In this document: positions 15,140-23,633 of the stretch, piece after piece
How the letters are laid out: each line of letters opens with the position of its first letter
Numbering within the stretch: the first letter of the stretch is position 1
From: a bacterium
GTDB taxonomy: Bacteria; Patescibacteriota; Microgenomatia; UBA1406; GWC2-37-13
Direction of reading: 5' to 3'
DNA length: 47,142 nt
Assembly (NCBI GenBank): GCA_030647255.1
Contig: JAUSJK010000073.1
Location: forward strand, 1-47,142
Notes under the pieces: model-generated
The model's database searches: none
What the model was told of the DNA's origin: nothing
Seen by the model: the letters and a program-made list of their open reading frames with translations, nothing else
Translations under genes and position numbers: made by a program

Positions 15140-15562
15140 ATGAAACTTCCTTGGTATGTTATTTCAAAAGGTTCGATATTACACCACTTTCCCTTAATTG
15201 GGAAATCTACTGCGCAAAGTCTAGGGCCTATTATTCTTGTACCTGACCCGATCTATAAAGACTTACAAACAGATAGTCCTCATCCAAAACATATCGCCTT
15301 GCTTATTCATGAAGAAACCCATCGTAAGAGACAAAAGGAAATGGGTATCCTAAAGTTTGCGTATCATTACATATTTGATTCAAAGTTCCGTTTTCAAGAG
15401 GAATTACTAGCCGTCAAGGAGGCCATGAAATACCTAAAGAAGAATAAAATATCTTTTGATTTTGATAGAAATGCAAAGTTTCTTTCAAGCTATGTATATC
15501 TTTGGCCAGTATCGAAAGAATATGCAGAAAAGGAGCTCAAAAAAGTTTGGGATGAAGTATAA
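15140..15562 (+). CDS. HExxH peptidase-like protein
   Basis: The 140-residue protein contains LLIHEETHRKRQ (about residues 55-66), an HExxH zinc-binding motif, followed 30 residues later by FQEELLAVKEA, whose Glu could be the third ligand as in gluzincins. There is no signal peptide or membrane segment. Substrate is unknown. The start is supported by TATAAT (15128-15133) six bases before the ATG. The gene is flanked by two copies of a short motif, CACCTNAAAGGT then CAAGTA, at about 15088 and 15571. Confidence 0.65.
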   Translation: MKLPWYVISKGSILHHFPLIGKSTAQSLGPIILVPDPIYKDLQTDSPHPKHIALLIHEETHRKRQKEMGILKFAYHYIFDSKFRFQEELLAVKEAMKYLKKNKISFDFDRNAKFLSSYVYLWPVSKEYAEKELKKVWDEV

Positions 15563-15591
15563 ATAATGACCACCTGAAAGGTACAAGTATA

Positions 15592-16611
15592 CTACGCAAT
15601 TGCAGATTGTCTTAAAGGGGAGCTGGCTTCATATAGACACTGGAAAAGTTCTTTGTATGACTGAATAGCACTTGTCTCATAGTATCCGATTTTATTTTCT
15701 TTACAAAAATCCCTCACAATAACTTGTGCTTCGGCGAGTTTATTGCGGGGCATATTGGGGAAAAGATGGTGTTCTATCTGATAATTGAGTCCAAGATACA
15801 GAAAATCGGTTACCATACCGCCCTCTACATCTCGACTTGTCATCACCTGATGTCGGAGAAACCCGAGATCATCATTTTTCTTCACGATAGGCATGCCTTT
15901 GTGATTGGGAGCGAAAATGGACGACATATAGAGACCGATAAAAAGATTATAGATCAGAATAAAAAGTATTCCCCAGACCCAACCTAAAGATGCAAATAGG
16001 ATGGTGAAGAAAGGCATATAGTGTGCAAGCATAAGCACGGTTTCCGTCAGTCGGTAATGGGCTTTATTTTGGGCCAAAATGCGCGCGCTGTGAAACCGCA
16101 TATTAAAGGGAACTAAAAGAACCAAGAAAGGATAGAAATAGGTCTGATATTTCACCATAAACCGTTGAAACCCTTTTTTTCTCACTGCTTGCTCGGGTGC
16201 AAAAACGACGACGGGGAAATCTATGTCCGGGTCAGAGTCAAGTTCGTTGGGACTCCGGTGGTGAGCATTGTGTTTATCTACCCACCAGCTGAAACTTACG
16301 CCCTCGAAAATACCCATGTGTATCAGGGCGATAAAGTCGTTTACGAATGTACTTTTGGCGATTTGATTGTGTCCTGCATCATGGGAGATACCTGCAATCT
16401 GCGTGAATATAAAACCTAAAAATAACGCATTGACAATCTGCCAAGGGGACTTACCAATGAGAGGAATAAGATAAAGACTGAGACCCAAAAGGCCGAGGTT
16501 GAAGATAATTTTTATCACGTAATAGAGATATTGTCTGTCCAATAGCCCTTTTTTAATAATTTGACTCCGCAATTCGGCATATGCTTTTGATTTTTTTTCC
16601 ACAGAAACCAT
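15592..16611 (-). CDS. Membrane fatty acid desaturase
   Basis: The 339-residue protein has several membrane segments and the three His boxes of acyl-lipid desaturases: HDAGH (77-81), HNAHH (114-118) and QIEHH near residue 290, all expected to bind the di-iron centre. QIEHHLFPNMPR is typical of front-end (delta-5/delta-6) type desaturases, although no cytochrome b5 domain is fused. The ATG at 16611 begins MVSVEKKSKAYAEL; upstream in-frame codons would overlap the divergent EEP gene. A desaturase is notable in a genome type thought to lack full fatty acid synthesis, and it may act on scavenged lipids. Confidence 0.88.
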   Translation of the reverse strand: MVSVEKKSKAYAELRSQIIKKGLLDRQYLYYVIKIIFNLGLLGLSLYLIPLIGKSPWQIVNALFLGFIFTQIAGISHDAGHNQIAKSTFVNDFIALIHMGIFEGVSFSWWVDKHNAHHRSPNELDSDPDIDFPVVVFAPEQAVRKKGFQRFMVKYQTYFYPFLVLLVPFNMRFHSARILAQNKAHYRLTETVLMLAHYMPFFTILFASLGWVWGILFILIYNLFIGLYMSSIFAPNHKGMPIVKKNDDLGFLRHQVMTSRDVEGGMVTDFLYLGLNYQIEHHLFPNMPRNKLAEAQVIVRDFCKENKIGYYETSAIQSYKELFQCLYEASSPLRQSAIA

Positions 16612-16677
16612 TCTAGACGATTTGATTATGAATGTACAGAGAGCGTATGTTATTGACAAATTGGTATAATAAGGCAT

Positions 16678-17442
16678 ATGAAAATTGTGAGTTTGAACTT
16701 GTGGAATGGGGGAAGGCTTTTTGAACAAGCGAAACAATTTCTTGTGGAGCAAAATGCGGATATCTATTTTCTCCAAGAAACATATGATGGAAGAAGGACT
16801 GATATAGAGCCCCGATTCCGCATGGTAGAAGAACTTAAAGAAGTGTTTCCGACACATGACGCCTACTTTGCTCCTCTCTACCTAGATACAAGAAAAGGAG
16901 AGGGAGATATTGAAGATGGTAATCTTCTTCTTTCCCGTTGGCCTCTTGTGGAGAGAAAAAATATATTCATCGATATACCATATGGCAGATACGACCAGGA
17001 TGCTATGACAGACTGGAGTAAGTCTCCCTCAACTATCCAAAAAGCTCGGATTACAGTTGGAAATAGCGATATAACGTTACTCAACGTACATGGTCCTTGG
17101 AATCTCAACGGGACCATAGATGATGAAAGACGCGGAAGAATGAAAGAGATTATTTTAAGAGAAATAAGTGAACATACTATTGTTGCCGGTGACTTTAATG
17201 TACGTCCGGAGACGAATACAATACGAGCTATCGAGGAAAAATTGACGAATGTATTTAAAAGAACACTTTCGACGACATTTAATCTGCAGAGGAAGAACCT
17301 TGACGTTCGTCCGGGCTATGCGATAGCCGTAGTAGATATGGTTTTTGTGACATCCAATTTTCAGATACAAAGCAAACACTGTCTTCAGGTCGATGTTTCG
17401 GACCATTTACCTTTGGTCGCCGAGATAGAACTCTTGCCATAA
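16678..17442 (+). CDS. Endonuclease/exonuclease/phosphatase (EEP) family protein
   Basis: The 254-residue protein has the metal-dependent EEP fold: MKIVSLNLWNGG (Asn), DIYFLQETYDG (metal-binding Glu), NLLLSRWPL, LLNVHGPW (His), IVAGDFNVRPETN (Asp and Asn), VVDMVF and VDVSDHLPLVAEIEL (terminal SDH). The family includes DNA repair nucleases, sphingomyelinases and inositol phosphatases, and nothing here narrows the substrate. There is no signal peptide, so it is probably cytosolic. TATAAT (16665-16670, extended by TGG) ends seven bases before the ATG. Confidence 0.85.
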   Translation: MKIVSLNLWNGGRLFEQAKQFLVEQNADIYFLQETYDGRRTDIEPRFRMVEELKEVFPTHDAYFAPLYLDTRKGEGDIEDGNLLLSRWPLVERKNIFIDIPYGRYDQDAMTDWSKSPSTIQKARITVGNSDITLLNVHGPWNLNGTIDDERRGRMKEIILREISEHTIVAGDFNVRPETNTIRAIEEKLTNVFKRTLSTTFNLQRKNLDVRPGYAIAVVDMVFVTSNFQIQSKHCLQVDVSDHLPLVAEIELLP

Positions 17443-17472
17443 TTGAAAAACTGGAATTGGTCTTGCTATACT
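17443..17472 (+). promoter_or_regulatory. Promoter of the exchanger gene, leaderless type
   Basis: TTGAAA (17443-17448) and TATACT (17467-17472) are separated by 18 bases, and six bases follow before the ATG at 17479. Transcription should start at or beside the start codon. Confidence 0.65.
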
Positions 17473-17478
17473 TTTTAT

Positions 17479-18420
17479 ATGTTTATTGATGACGCTCTCA
17501 TATATTTCGCATCGTTCTTTGCCATATGGTGGGGATCGGGACTCATCATGAGTGCTGTCGACCATTTCTCCCGTAGACTCAAGATTTCTTCGTTTGCCAT
17601 ATCATTTTTTGTTCTTGGGTTGCTCACATCTGTCCCTGAGTTTGCCATCGGTATGACATCTGTCGTTCGCAAAGACCCCGAAATATTTGTAGGCAACCTG
17701 CTTGGAGGAATAGCCATAATGTTCCTTTTTGTTATCCCGTTGTTGGCTATTTTAGGAAAAGGGATCAAATTCAGCCATGAATTTAAAGGCTCGAGCATTG
17801 TTTTTTCACTGGCTATTGCTGTTATGCCCGCCTTTTTTGTACTTGATAGAAAAGTATCCACCCTCGAAGGATGGATTCTCATCGGTGCATACGGAATATT
17901 GTTTTATCTTATTCAAAAAGATAAAGGGATTTTTGATCAGTCTCATAATCACGTCATGGAACTGAAATCCTACTCTTTGATTGATATACTCAAGGTCATT
18001 TTGGGAATAGGCATAGTTTTTATTTCAAGCCAGGTGATAGTTGAAAAAACGATTCTATTCTCGGGAATGTTGCATATTTCGGAATTTCTTATAAGTCTTA
18101 CCTTATTATCTATCGGAACCAATCTTCCCGAAATCTCTCTGGCGGTGAGATCAGCGATTAGCGGAAAGAAAGATATCGCGTTTGGCGATTATATCGGCTC
18201 AGCGGCGGCCAATACGTTTCTTTTTGGTATATTCACGCTTCTCAATAGAGGAGAAGTACTCACTGTAAATAACTTTTTAACTACGTTCCTTTGCCTGGTC
18301 ATTGGACTCGGGATATTTTATGAGTTTTCCCGTTCAAAACACGCACTTTCCCGTAAAGAAGGTATGGTTCTAATTCTTCTCTACGGAGTTTTTTTTATAG
18401 TTGAGTGGCTGAGAATTTAA
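17479..18420 (+). CDS. CaCA-family cation/Ca2+ exchanger
   Basis: The 313-residue integral membrane protein has about ten hydrophobic segments and the two inverted alpha repeats of the sodium/calcium exchanger family: GLLTSVPEFAIGMTS (first half) and LLSIGTNLPEISLAVRS (second half), each followed by a G-N or G-S helix (VGNLLGG, GDYIGSAAAN). It probably exports Ca2+ or another divalent cation against Na+ or H+. The ATG at 17479 is supported by the promoter just upstream. The stop overlaps the convergent L,D-transpeptidase stop by four bases. Confidence 0.9.
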   Translation: MFIDDALIYFASFFAIWWGSGLIMSAVDHFSRRLKISSFAISFFVLGLLTSVPEFAIGMTSVVRKDPEIFVGNLLGGIAIMFLFVIPLLAILGKGIKFSHEFKGSSIVFSLAIAVMPAFFVLDRKVSTLEGWILIGAYGILFYLIQKDKGIFDQSHNHVMELKSYSLIDILKVILGIGIVFISSQVIVEKTILFSGMLHISEFLISLTLLSIGTNLPEISLAVRSAISGKKDIAFGDYIGSAAANTFLFGIFTLLNRGEVLTVNNFLTTFLCLVIGLGIFYEFSRSKHALSRKEGMVLILLYGVFFIVEWLRI

Positions 18421-19739
18421 TTGAATACATAGACGGACATACCGACTTCTGCAAACGTATACACTTCTTTGGCCATGCCTAAATCCAAAGCAACGCAACC
18501 GCCCGTGTGGGGGGAGCCGATAAACTCACGCGGTCTTTGGATCTTCGTTCCATTCGACGTTACCCAATAAGGAAGTTCGTGGATGCCAAAATAGGCATTA
18601 AGCTTGGAATCGTAATAAAAAGCCATCCAGAAAGGCATCCAGACGTGATAGATATCCGAGTAGGCATTATTCGCTTTGTTGATGATTTTAAATTGTCCGA
18701 CGGGCGTCGGATAATAGAGTCCGGAAGAAATACGGTACGTGGCAACTTGAGTATTGTTTTCGAAAAGATACATGCGTTGTTGTGAGATATCGATCTCGAT
18801 ATACTTTTCTCGAGTCCTTTTTCCTTCTGTATTGGAATGTTCCGTCGCTTCAGAAACAATCGTGTCGGGACTCGCCCCCTGAATTCTTGAACTCAATAAA
18901 GAACTCAATTTATCTTTCATTTCTCCGCTCGATATTTTTTTATCCTGGTTGGAAATGGCAGAATTGAGAGGATCGACGACCAACTTTGATAAAGCCGGTT
19001 CGTCTATGGTAAACGAAAGTGATTCTTCCCTATTTGTGGTGAGGGTAGTAATCGTCTTTATTTGTTCGGGGTCAAGGCGTATGGTATAAGGTACATCTCC
19101 TTGGAGGATTATTTGGACAGGAGAGGTATACATGCGGGCAATCTTTTCGTTTAATACGGAAATCTTGTCTTTTTTTTCATTCGAAATCTTGATAAGTTTG
19201 GGAGTAAGTACGAGATTATCCTCTCCGAAGTGAAATACGAGAAGCGTTCTTAGGTTTTCAGGATCGATGCGGTAGACTTCTTCATTTTCGATATATTTAA
19301 ATTCTTTGGCGTTGTTGTCGATGTATGTCTCGTCTTTTTTTGAGCTGAAATCAAATAAGGAGTTTTGGGTAAACTGGTAATAATTTTGAGAAAAGATCAT
19401 CGTCGGCAGGAGCATACGTTGGGAAAACAATGAAGAGAAAAAGGAAAGATATTTTTGGGGGAAAGATGCGTTGTTGTATTCGTATATCGAGTTGTATGTT
19501 TTTTGGTTATCGAGTAAGACGCCAATGCTCATATATGACATCGGATAGCTTCTATCTTTTACCTGGATAGTGATGGGAGATTTTCTATATTTTTCGAATA
19601 GTATCGTTAAGTCGGACTTTTTTTTCCCTGATATATTGATCCGAGCGAGATAGGTATTGGGAAAAATAAAATAGGTTGCCAGAAGATGAATAATAAGAAG
19701 AAGAAACGCACACGAAACCAGTACTAAAATTTTATGCAT
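18417..19739 (-). CDS. L,D-transpeptidase (YkuD domain)
   Basis: The 440-residue protein has an N-terminal membrane anchor (about 5-25), a long beta-rich middle with two PG_binding_4-like segments, and a C-terminal YkuD domain (about 315-440). The catalytic motif is HTGGCVALD with Cys415, preceded by FGIHELPYW. Such enzymes make 3-3 crosslinks in peptidoglycan or attach proteins to it, outside the membrane. It follows the glutaredoxin-like gene by 14 bases on the same strand. Size and layout match large Gram-positive Ldts. Confidence 0.92.
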   Translation of the reverse strand: MHKILVLVSCAFLLLIIHLLATYFIFPNTYLARINISGKKKSDLTILFEKYRKSPITIQVKDRSYPMSYMSIGVLLDNQKTYNSIYEYNNASFPQKYLSFFSSLFSQRMLLPTMIFSQNYYQFTQNSLFDFSSKKDETYIDNNAKEFKYIENEEVYRIDPENLRTLLVFHFGEDNLVLTPKLIKISNEKKDKISVLNEKIARMYTSPVQIILQGDVPYTIRLDPEQIKTITTLTTNREESLSFTIDEPALSKLVVDPLNSAISNQDKKISSGEMKDKLSSLLSSRIQGASPDTIVSEATEHSNTEGKRTREKYIEIDISQQRMYLFENNTQVATYRISSGLYYPTPVGQFKIINKANNAYSDIYHVWMPFWMAFYYDSKLNAYFGIHELPYWVTSNGTKIQRPREFIGSPHTGGCVALDLGMAKEVYTFAEVGMSVYVFN

Positions 19740-19753
19740 GATTCATCTTCCAT

Positions 19754-20308
19754 TTAGCTCGTTTTAAAATCGGGCTCGGGAATAGTAGGAAGACCTCCAG
19801 GTGCCGGAGGAGGAGATACGGGTGAAGGGGGAACGACCTGAGGAGGTGGGGCTGCTTTGGCCTGCAAATCATTCAAAATAGCATCTAGTTGTGTGTCGAC
19901 CGCCGGTGTTGTCGGTGGAGTCTGAGGAGGCGTTGTTACGGGAGGAGTGGGATTCATTGGTGTCGTTGGTTGAACGGCGGGTGGAGCCGGTGGCATAGGC
20001 ATAGTCGGAGTTGTCGATTCCACAGGGGGTTTTGGTTCGAGTTTTTTTTCTTCCGGAGCTGCAAAACCAAGCGCTTTATCAAACTCCTCTTTTGTAAAAC
20101 CTTTGAGGACGATAATCTGTCCGTCGTCTTTATCTATCTTTGTAACAGGTGTACCTGCAAAATTGTTTGAAACGGCCAACATCTCTGTCAAAAACTCTTT
20201 ATTTGTTTCCAGATTCTTTTCATCAAAGGTCAGCTTATGAGAGGTAAGGTATTCTTTTTCCTGTTTGGAAAACTGACAGTCATTAATAGTATATACGGTG
20301 ATTTTCAT
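19754..20308 (-). CDS. Glutaredoxin-like protein with Pro-rich tail
   Basis: Residues 1-80 are a glutaredoxin-like thioredoxin fold: MKITVYTINDCQFSKQ with a CxxS active site (Cys11), and a cis-Pro motif GTPVTKI. Residues 90-184 are very rich in Pro and Thr (TTPTMPMPPAPPAVQPTT and similar) with a short predicted helix, AVDTQLDAILNDLQAK. A single-cysteine site suggests glutathione- or bacilli-thiol-type monothiol chemistry or a protein-binding role. The Pro-rich tail is unusual and may reach a membrane or wall partner, as the gene is probably co-transcribed with the L,D-transpeptidase. Confidence 0.8.
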   Translation of the reverse strand: MKITVYTINDCQFSKQEKEYLTSHKLTFDEKNLETNKEFLTEMLAVSNNFAGTPVTKIDKDDGQIIVLKGFTKEEFDKALGFAAPEEKKLEPKPPVESTTPTMPMPPAPPAVQPTTPMNPTPPVTTPPQTPPTTPAVDTQLDAILNDLQAKAAPPPQVVPPSPVSPPPAPGGLPTIPEPDFKTS

Positions 20309-20344
20309 CTCTATTTTTCATTATGGAGAATAATTATTTCTTTG

Positions 20345-21229
20345 TCAAGAGATAATGAGGCTTTTCCAGTCTTTGACGAATTTTTTGAGTCCTTCATCCA
20401 ACAGATCTCCGTCTGTTTTTTCAACTGTATAGTCAAGATAATTGGATTTGAAGGGAATCTCTTCGTATCTCAGTGGTTTTAGACCCGTTGGCTCGGCTCG
20501 ATAGTGTTCGTCGGGCACCCAATTTTCTTCGTGAACCCACTCTTTGATAACAGTCAAAGGAACGGTGAGTATATCGGCTCCAATAAAAATGCACGAGTAA
20601 AAATGAGCCAGATTACGAATGGAGGCGGCGAGGACTTTCACATGACAATCCTTACGTTTCATCTGTTTATCAAACCTTCTATATGTCTTGAGAATATTTT
20701 TAACAAGGTCAAGTCCGTCATACCCGCGGTCATCCCATCTGCCGATGAAGGGGGAGACAAAAGCCGGAAATTTGGTGGTATATGTCGCACTGTAGGTGGC
20801 GGCAGCCTGTATTTGAGAAAATACCAACGTCATATTTACCCGGCCGCCTTTTTTGACAAATTCATGTGCGGCGGTGATGCCCTCAGGAATGGTGGGAAAT
20901 TTGACATAGATATTTTTCCCCCACGTACTCATCTCTTCTGCCTGGGTAAGCATGGCAGTGGCTTTCGTATTCCAATCGGCATAGACTTCGACGGAAAGGG
21001 GACCGGAAAGTTCTTTTTGAATTTCCGTCACTATCTGTTTATAAAAATCATACAGTTCTTTCTCGGTGAGTTTTTTTCCCTGAGAAAGAAATGTGACCAC
21101 TTCGGGATTTTTAGCCACGAGTGAGGGATTAGTAGTTTGTCCGTCGATAAAGCCCAAGATACCTTTGGCTCTTTTGGTGTCTTCAGGATTACCCGAGTCG
21201 AGATATATCTTTGGAAGCTTAATTGACAT
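20345..21229 (-). CDS. tal: Transaldolase family protein
   Basis: The 294-residue barrel protein matches transaldolase: IYLDSGNPEDTKRA, GFIDGQTTNPSLVAKN, VEVYADWNTKA, NIYVKFPTIPEGI (Schiff-base Lys) and VNMTLVFSQIQA, with SPFIGRWDDRG downstream. Transaldolase moves a dihydroxyacetone unit between sugar phosphates in the non-oxidative pentose phosphate pathway. The family also includes fructose-6-phosphate aldolase, but the length favours transaldolase. TATAAT (21236-21241 on the minus strand) ends six bases before the ATG. It sits immediately beside RNA-like element copy 2. Confidence 0.88.
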   Translation of the reverse strand: MSIKLPKIYLDSGNPEDTKRAKGILGFIDGQTTNPSLVAKNPEVVTFLSQGKKLTEKELYDFYKQIVTEIQKELSGPLSVEVYADWNTKATAMLTQAEEMSTWGKNIYVKFPTIPEGITAAHEFVKKGGRVNMTLVFSQIQAAATYSATYTTKFPAFVSPFIGRWDDRGYDGLDLVKNILKTYRRFDKQMKRKDCHVKVLAASIRNLAHFYSCIFIGADILTVPLTVIKEWVHEENWVPDEHYRAEPTGLKPLRYEEIPFKSNYLDYTVEKTDGDLLDEGLKKFVKDWKSLIIS

Positions 21230-21281
21230 GAGTCAATTATATCAAAAATAAATTCCAAGAATAAAATATAAGAAGTAAATT

Positions 21282-21522
21282 AAGGAACAGGTGGCGAGAA
21301 GAAAGGGTTCCCGACAGCGCGGACGTCCAAGAAGAAGAGATAAGGCTTGATACCGAATTTGCTTAGCTCCGTGAGCGTGCTCGTTCCTGCGCACCTCTCA
21401 AGTCGCCGCAAATTGGTATCTTCGCCTTGAAGAGTATTCTTTAAGAAGTAGATTTATCCATAAAGGATCAATGGAAGGAGCACTGGCGGGAATGAATTCG
21501 AGGCAGAATCTGGAAACAAACT
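21282..21522 (+). ncRNA. Structured RNA-like element, copy 2
   Basis: The second copy of the element at 1653-1882 is 241 bases long. The 13-pair bulged stem is present (21349-21362 with 21408-21420), as are AAGGC/GCCTT beneath it and CCCGACAGCGC/GCACTGGCGGG (21310-21320 with 21480-21490). The closing helix (21292-21300 with 21497-21505) differs in sequence from copy 1 yet keeps pairing by three compensatory changes, with a G.G and tandem G.A/A.G at the others. Between the transaldolase start and the GH18-like stop, it could also be a minus-strand leader, although purine-rich unpaired pieces favour the plus strand. Confidence 0.7.
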
Positions 21523-21523
21523 A

Positions 21524-22642
21524 TTAGAAGTACCCATATGTCCAATAGGCGATCTGCTCTATCCTGTGCTCTTTCAAATACTCAGTTTTTATTCGGACAG
21601 ATTCTTCATCTTCAAACCAGACTACATGGTAGTATATGGTCGCAAAATTATCTTTTATCTCTGAGGTCACATAGTTGACTTCGGTCTCCCGTGATAAGGA
21701 GTCTCTCGTCAAGATACAGTCCTGCCACTTGCATTCATTGACAAATTCCTTCTTAATATCGGAGAGACTAAGGCTTTTGGCCGTGCGGATGGGACGTTTT
21801 TTCTCGTCAACACTCCAGTCATACCCATACATGCCGAAAATGACAACGAGTTTATCCGACGGAACAACTTGGGAAAAGTCCGTCACCATGGTTTTAAAGT
21901 CATATGGATATCTATCTCCTTTATCATATTGGAAGTTAGGACCTGGCTCACCGAGACTTTTATGAAAATCATAGGCCATGATATACATTTTGTCAGAATA
22001 AGAAGCGAGTGTCCGCACGTCGTATGGTCTTTTTCTGTAAAATACGTCTCCATACATAGTCATGGAGAAAGTGAGCTTGCGCCCTTTGACTGTGGTAGAC
22101 ATATTTTGCACAAATTGATTGATATCTCCCGAGACATCAATAAGAGTTATGCCCGACATTTCCAGATCGAGAACGACTCCCTGAAAACCTTTTTCTGAGG
22201 CAAGGCGGACAACGTCATTCGCAATCGTTTCCCAACTTTGCTTGTTATGAAGAATTTGGTTATTCGTATTCGTGTCTATCATTCGGACGACAAGAAGTTT
22301 GGTTGCAGAAGGAAGAGTAAGATCAGAAAATGCCGAAAGATTCTTGTATCCCGTCTCGTTTTGTAGTACTCCCTGAGGTGAAACTTCTATACCGAAATAG
22401 AGAAGTTCATCATATGGGTTCAGATCTTCTTCTTTCATAGGTGTCGCCCAGTAAGGAATAAAGATGCTTTTTGTAAGCGTAGACGTTTTTTCCACTGGTA
22501 CAGTGGGGGAAAGGGAGAAAGAAGTTGGAGTAGGTGAGAGAGATAGCGACTGTGGTCGTTGTGCGGGAGTTTTAATTAAGAGGAGTGTAGCTATAGCAAT
22601 ACAAATGAGTAATACAATAATGACGGATATTTTTTTGAGCAT
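21524..22642 (-). CDS. GH18-like exported protein
   Basis: The 372-residue protein has an N-terminal membrane segment, a Ser/Thr/Pro linker (SLSLSPTPTSFSLSPTV) and a barrel domain of the GH18/YaaH type from about residue 60. FIPYWATP, YFGIEVSPQG, GFQGVVLDLEMSG (the DxxDxE region, with the terminal Glu kept) and MYIMAYDFHKSLGEPGPN are visible. GH18 proteins cut chitin-like or peptidoglycan sugars. Only part of the DGxDxDxE motif is intact (VVLDLE), so activity is uncertain. Start 22642 is preferred over an in-frame ATG 15 bases upstream because TACAAT ends five bases before it. Confidence 0.75.
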   Translation of the reverse strand: MLKKISVIIVLLICIAIATLLLIKTPAQRPQSLSLSPTPTSFSLSPTVPVEKTSTLTKSIFIPYWATPMKEEDLNPYDELLYFGIEVSPQGVLQNETGYKNLSAFSDLTLPSATKLLVVRMIDTNTNNQILHNKQSWETIANDVVRLASEKGFQGVVLDLEMSGITLIDVSGDINQFVQNMSTTVKGRKLTFSMTMYGDVFYRKRPYDVRTLASYSDKMYIMAYDFHKSLGEPGPNFQYDKGDRYPYDFKTMVTDFSQVVPSDKLVVIFGMYGYDWSVDEKKRPIRTAKSLSLSDIKKEFVNECKWQDCILTRDSLSRETEVNYVTSEIKDNFATIYYHVVWFEDEESVRIKTEYLKEHRIEQIAYWTYGYF

Positions 22643-22695
22643 CTTATATTGTATCAACTCAATCGAGAGGGCGATAGAGGAAGATAAGGGAAATA

Positions 22696-22739
22696 AAAAT
22701 TGGACTCATTGGACCTATAAGACTAATTGGTCCAATTTT
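22696..22739. terminator. Bidirectional hairpin terminator
   Basis: AAAATTGGAC (22696-22705) and GTCCAATTTT (22730-22739) form a ten-pair stem, with A/T tracts on both sides. It starts at the stop codon of the 93-residue gene and would end transcription of that minus-strand unit before the GH18-like gene. Confidence 0.6.
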
Positions 22740-23019
22740 ATTCTTTTTTCTTTTTTTCTTTTTTCGGAAAGGCTCCGAGTTCCTTTAACTTCCACATGAA
22801 AAGAGCACCTTTGCTCTTGGCATTCGAGTCGACGACAAATCGGAGAGCTTCTTCAAGAACTGCCCGATGGATAGTTTTGGCAAACTTGATATATAAACTT
22901 TTGTGAGTGGTATCGTCGAGTTTTTCAGCCAGGTGAACTCCATACGCTTGATATTCACGGGAAATATATTTATCTTCTGCGGGGTTAAACGTTTTTAAGA
23001 TGTCAGCGATTGTTTTCAT
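22738..23019 (-). CDS. Hypothetical protein (93 aa)
   Basis: A small soluble protein with an acidic helical body and a lysine-rich tail (FPKKEKKKKE). No family was recognised. The N-terminus MKTIADILKTFNPAEDKYIS is followed by helices with many conserved-looking hydrophobic positions. It begins 20 bases after the YdcF-like gene stops, so both are probably in one unit. Confidence 0.6.
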   Translation of the reverse strand: MKTIADILKTFNPAEDKYISREYQAYGVHLAEKLDDTTHKSLYIKFAKTIHRAVLEEALRFVVDSNAKSKGALFMWKLKELGAFPKKEKKKKE

Positions 23020-23039
23020 AGAGTGTAACTGTATCTATT

Positions 23040-23633
23040 TTACGGTAGATGTTCCTTAATCTTCTTTAAATATGAGTGGTCTCCTGGTTTCATTTCATAG
23101 AGTAATTTCTTTTGACTTTCAAGTGTGAGAGATTCCGCTTCATTCATTTTTGTTTGTGTTGAAGGAGATGTTGGAGTAGGCAGGATATCAAAGACAAAGT
23201 TCTCTCCAAGTACTTTAGTAAAAATATATTCAACTCGTTCTGCATGATAGTCTGCGCAGAGTATTAGAATACGAGTATAGTGTAAAGGGTCAAAGCAGCG
23301 TATTTTAAGGTAGTATGCGTTTTCTAATGTATCTGTCGACTCTTCTTCCTTGAGAAGATCATGATGGGGAGCGTTGTAGTAGAGAAGTATTTTTCTCATT
23401 TCCTCTGATTCGGTTGTGGTAGGTTTAATTGGGGTAGAATGGAATATGGCATTCCATTTGCCTGATAGGAGTATTTTAGGCGCAACTTTATTCCGATAGA
23501 GAATGAGAGCGGTTTTAAGACGTTCATGTACATGTATGGGCAGTTTGATTCCTTCTTCAAACTTATACCCGAGAATCACGATGCAGTCGTATTTTTTTGT
23601 AGGAGGGGATGGTAGTATCATCGCGTTACGCAC
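23040..23633 (-). CDS. YdcF-like (DUF218) protein
   Basis: The 197-residue protein matches the DUF218 family: DCIVILGYKFEEG, ERLKTALILYRNKVAPKILLSG, TTESEEMRKIL, ESTDTLENAYYLK and ILILCADYHAERVEYIF. Members are linked to envelope or vitamin/sugar metabolism (SanA and YdcF) but the reaction is not settled. Most relatives have a membrane anchor; this one starts close to the domain. The start overlaps the preceding GT4 stop by eight bases; an ATG 12 bases further on would remove the overlap. Confidence 0.8.
   Translation of the reverse strand: MRNAMILPSPPTKKYDCIVILGYKFEEGIKLPIHVHERLKTALILYRNKVAPKILLSGKWNAIFHSTPIKPTTTESEEMRKILLYYNAPHHDLLKEEESTDTLENAYYLKIRCFDPLHYTRILILCADYHAERVEYIFTKVLGENFVFDILPTPTSPSTQTKMNEAESLTLESQKKLLYEMKPGDHSYLKKIKEHLP

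Noticed and set aside
16612-16857. Longer desaturase start on the minus strand
   Set aside because: The extra 82 codons overlap the divergent EEP gene and its promoter, and look unlike a desaturase N-terminus.
20504-21124. 206-codon plus-strand frame opposite transaldolase
   Set aside because: It lies wholly inside the tal gene on the other strand, has no recognisable domain and no promoter-like start; it is a shadow of the real gene.
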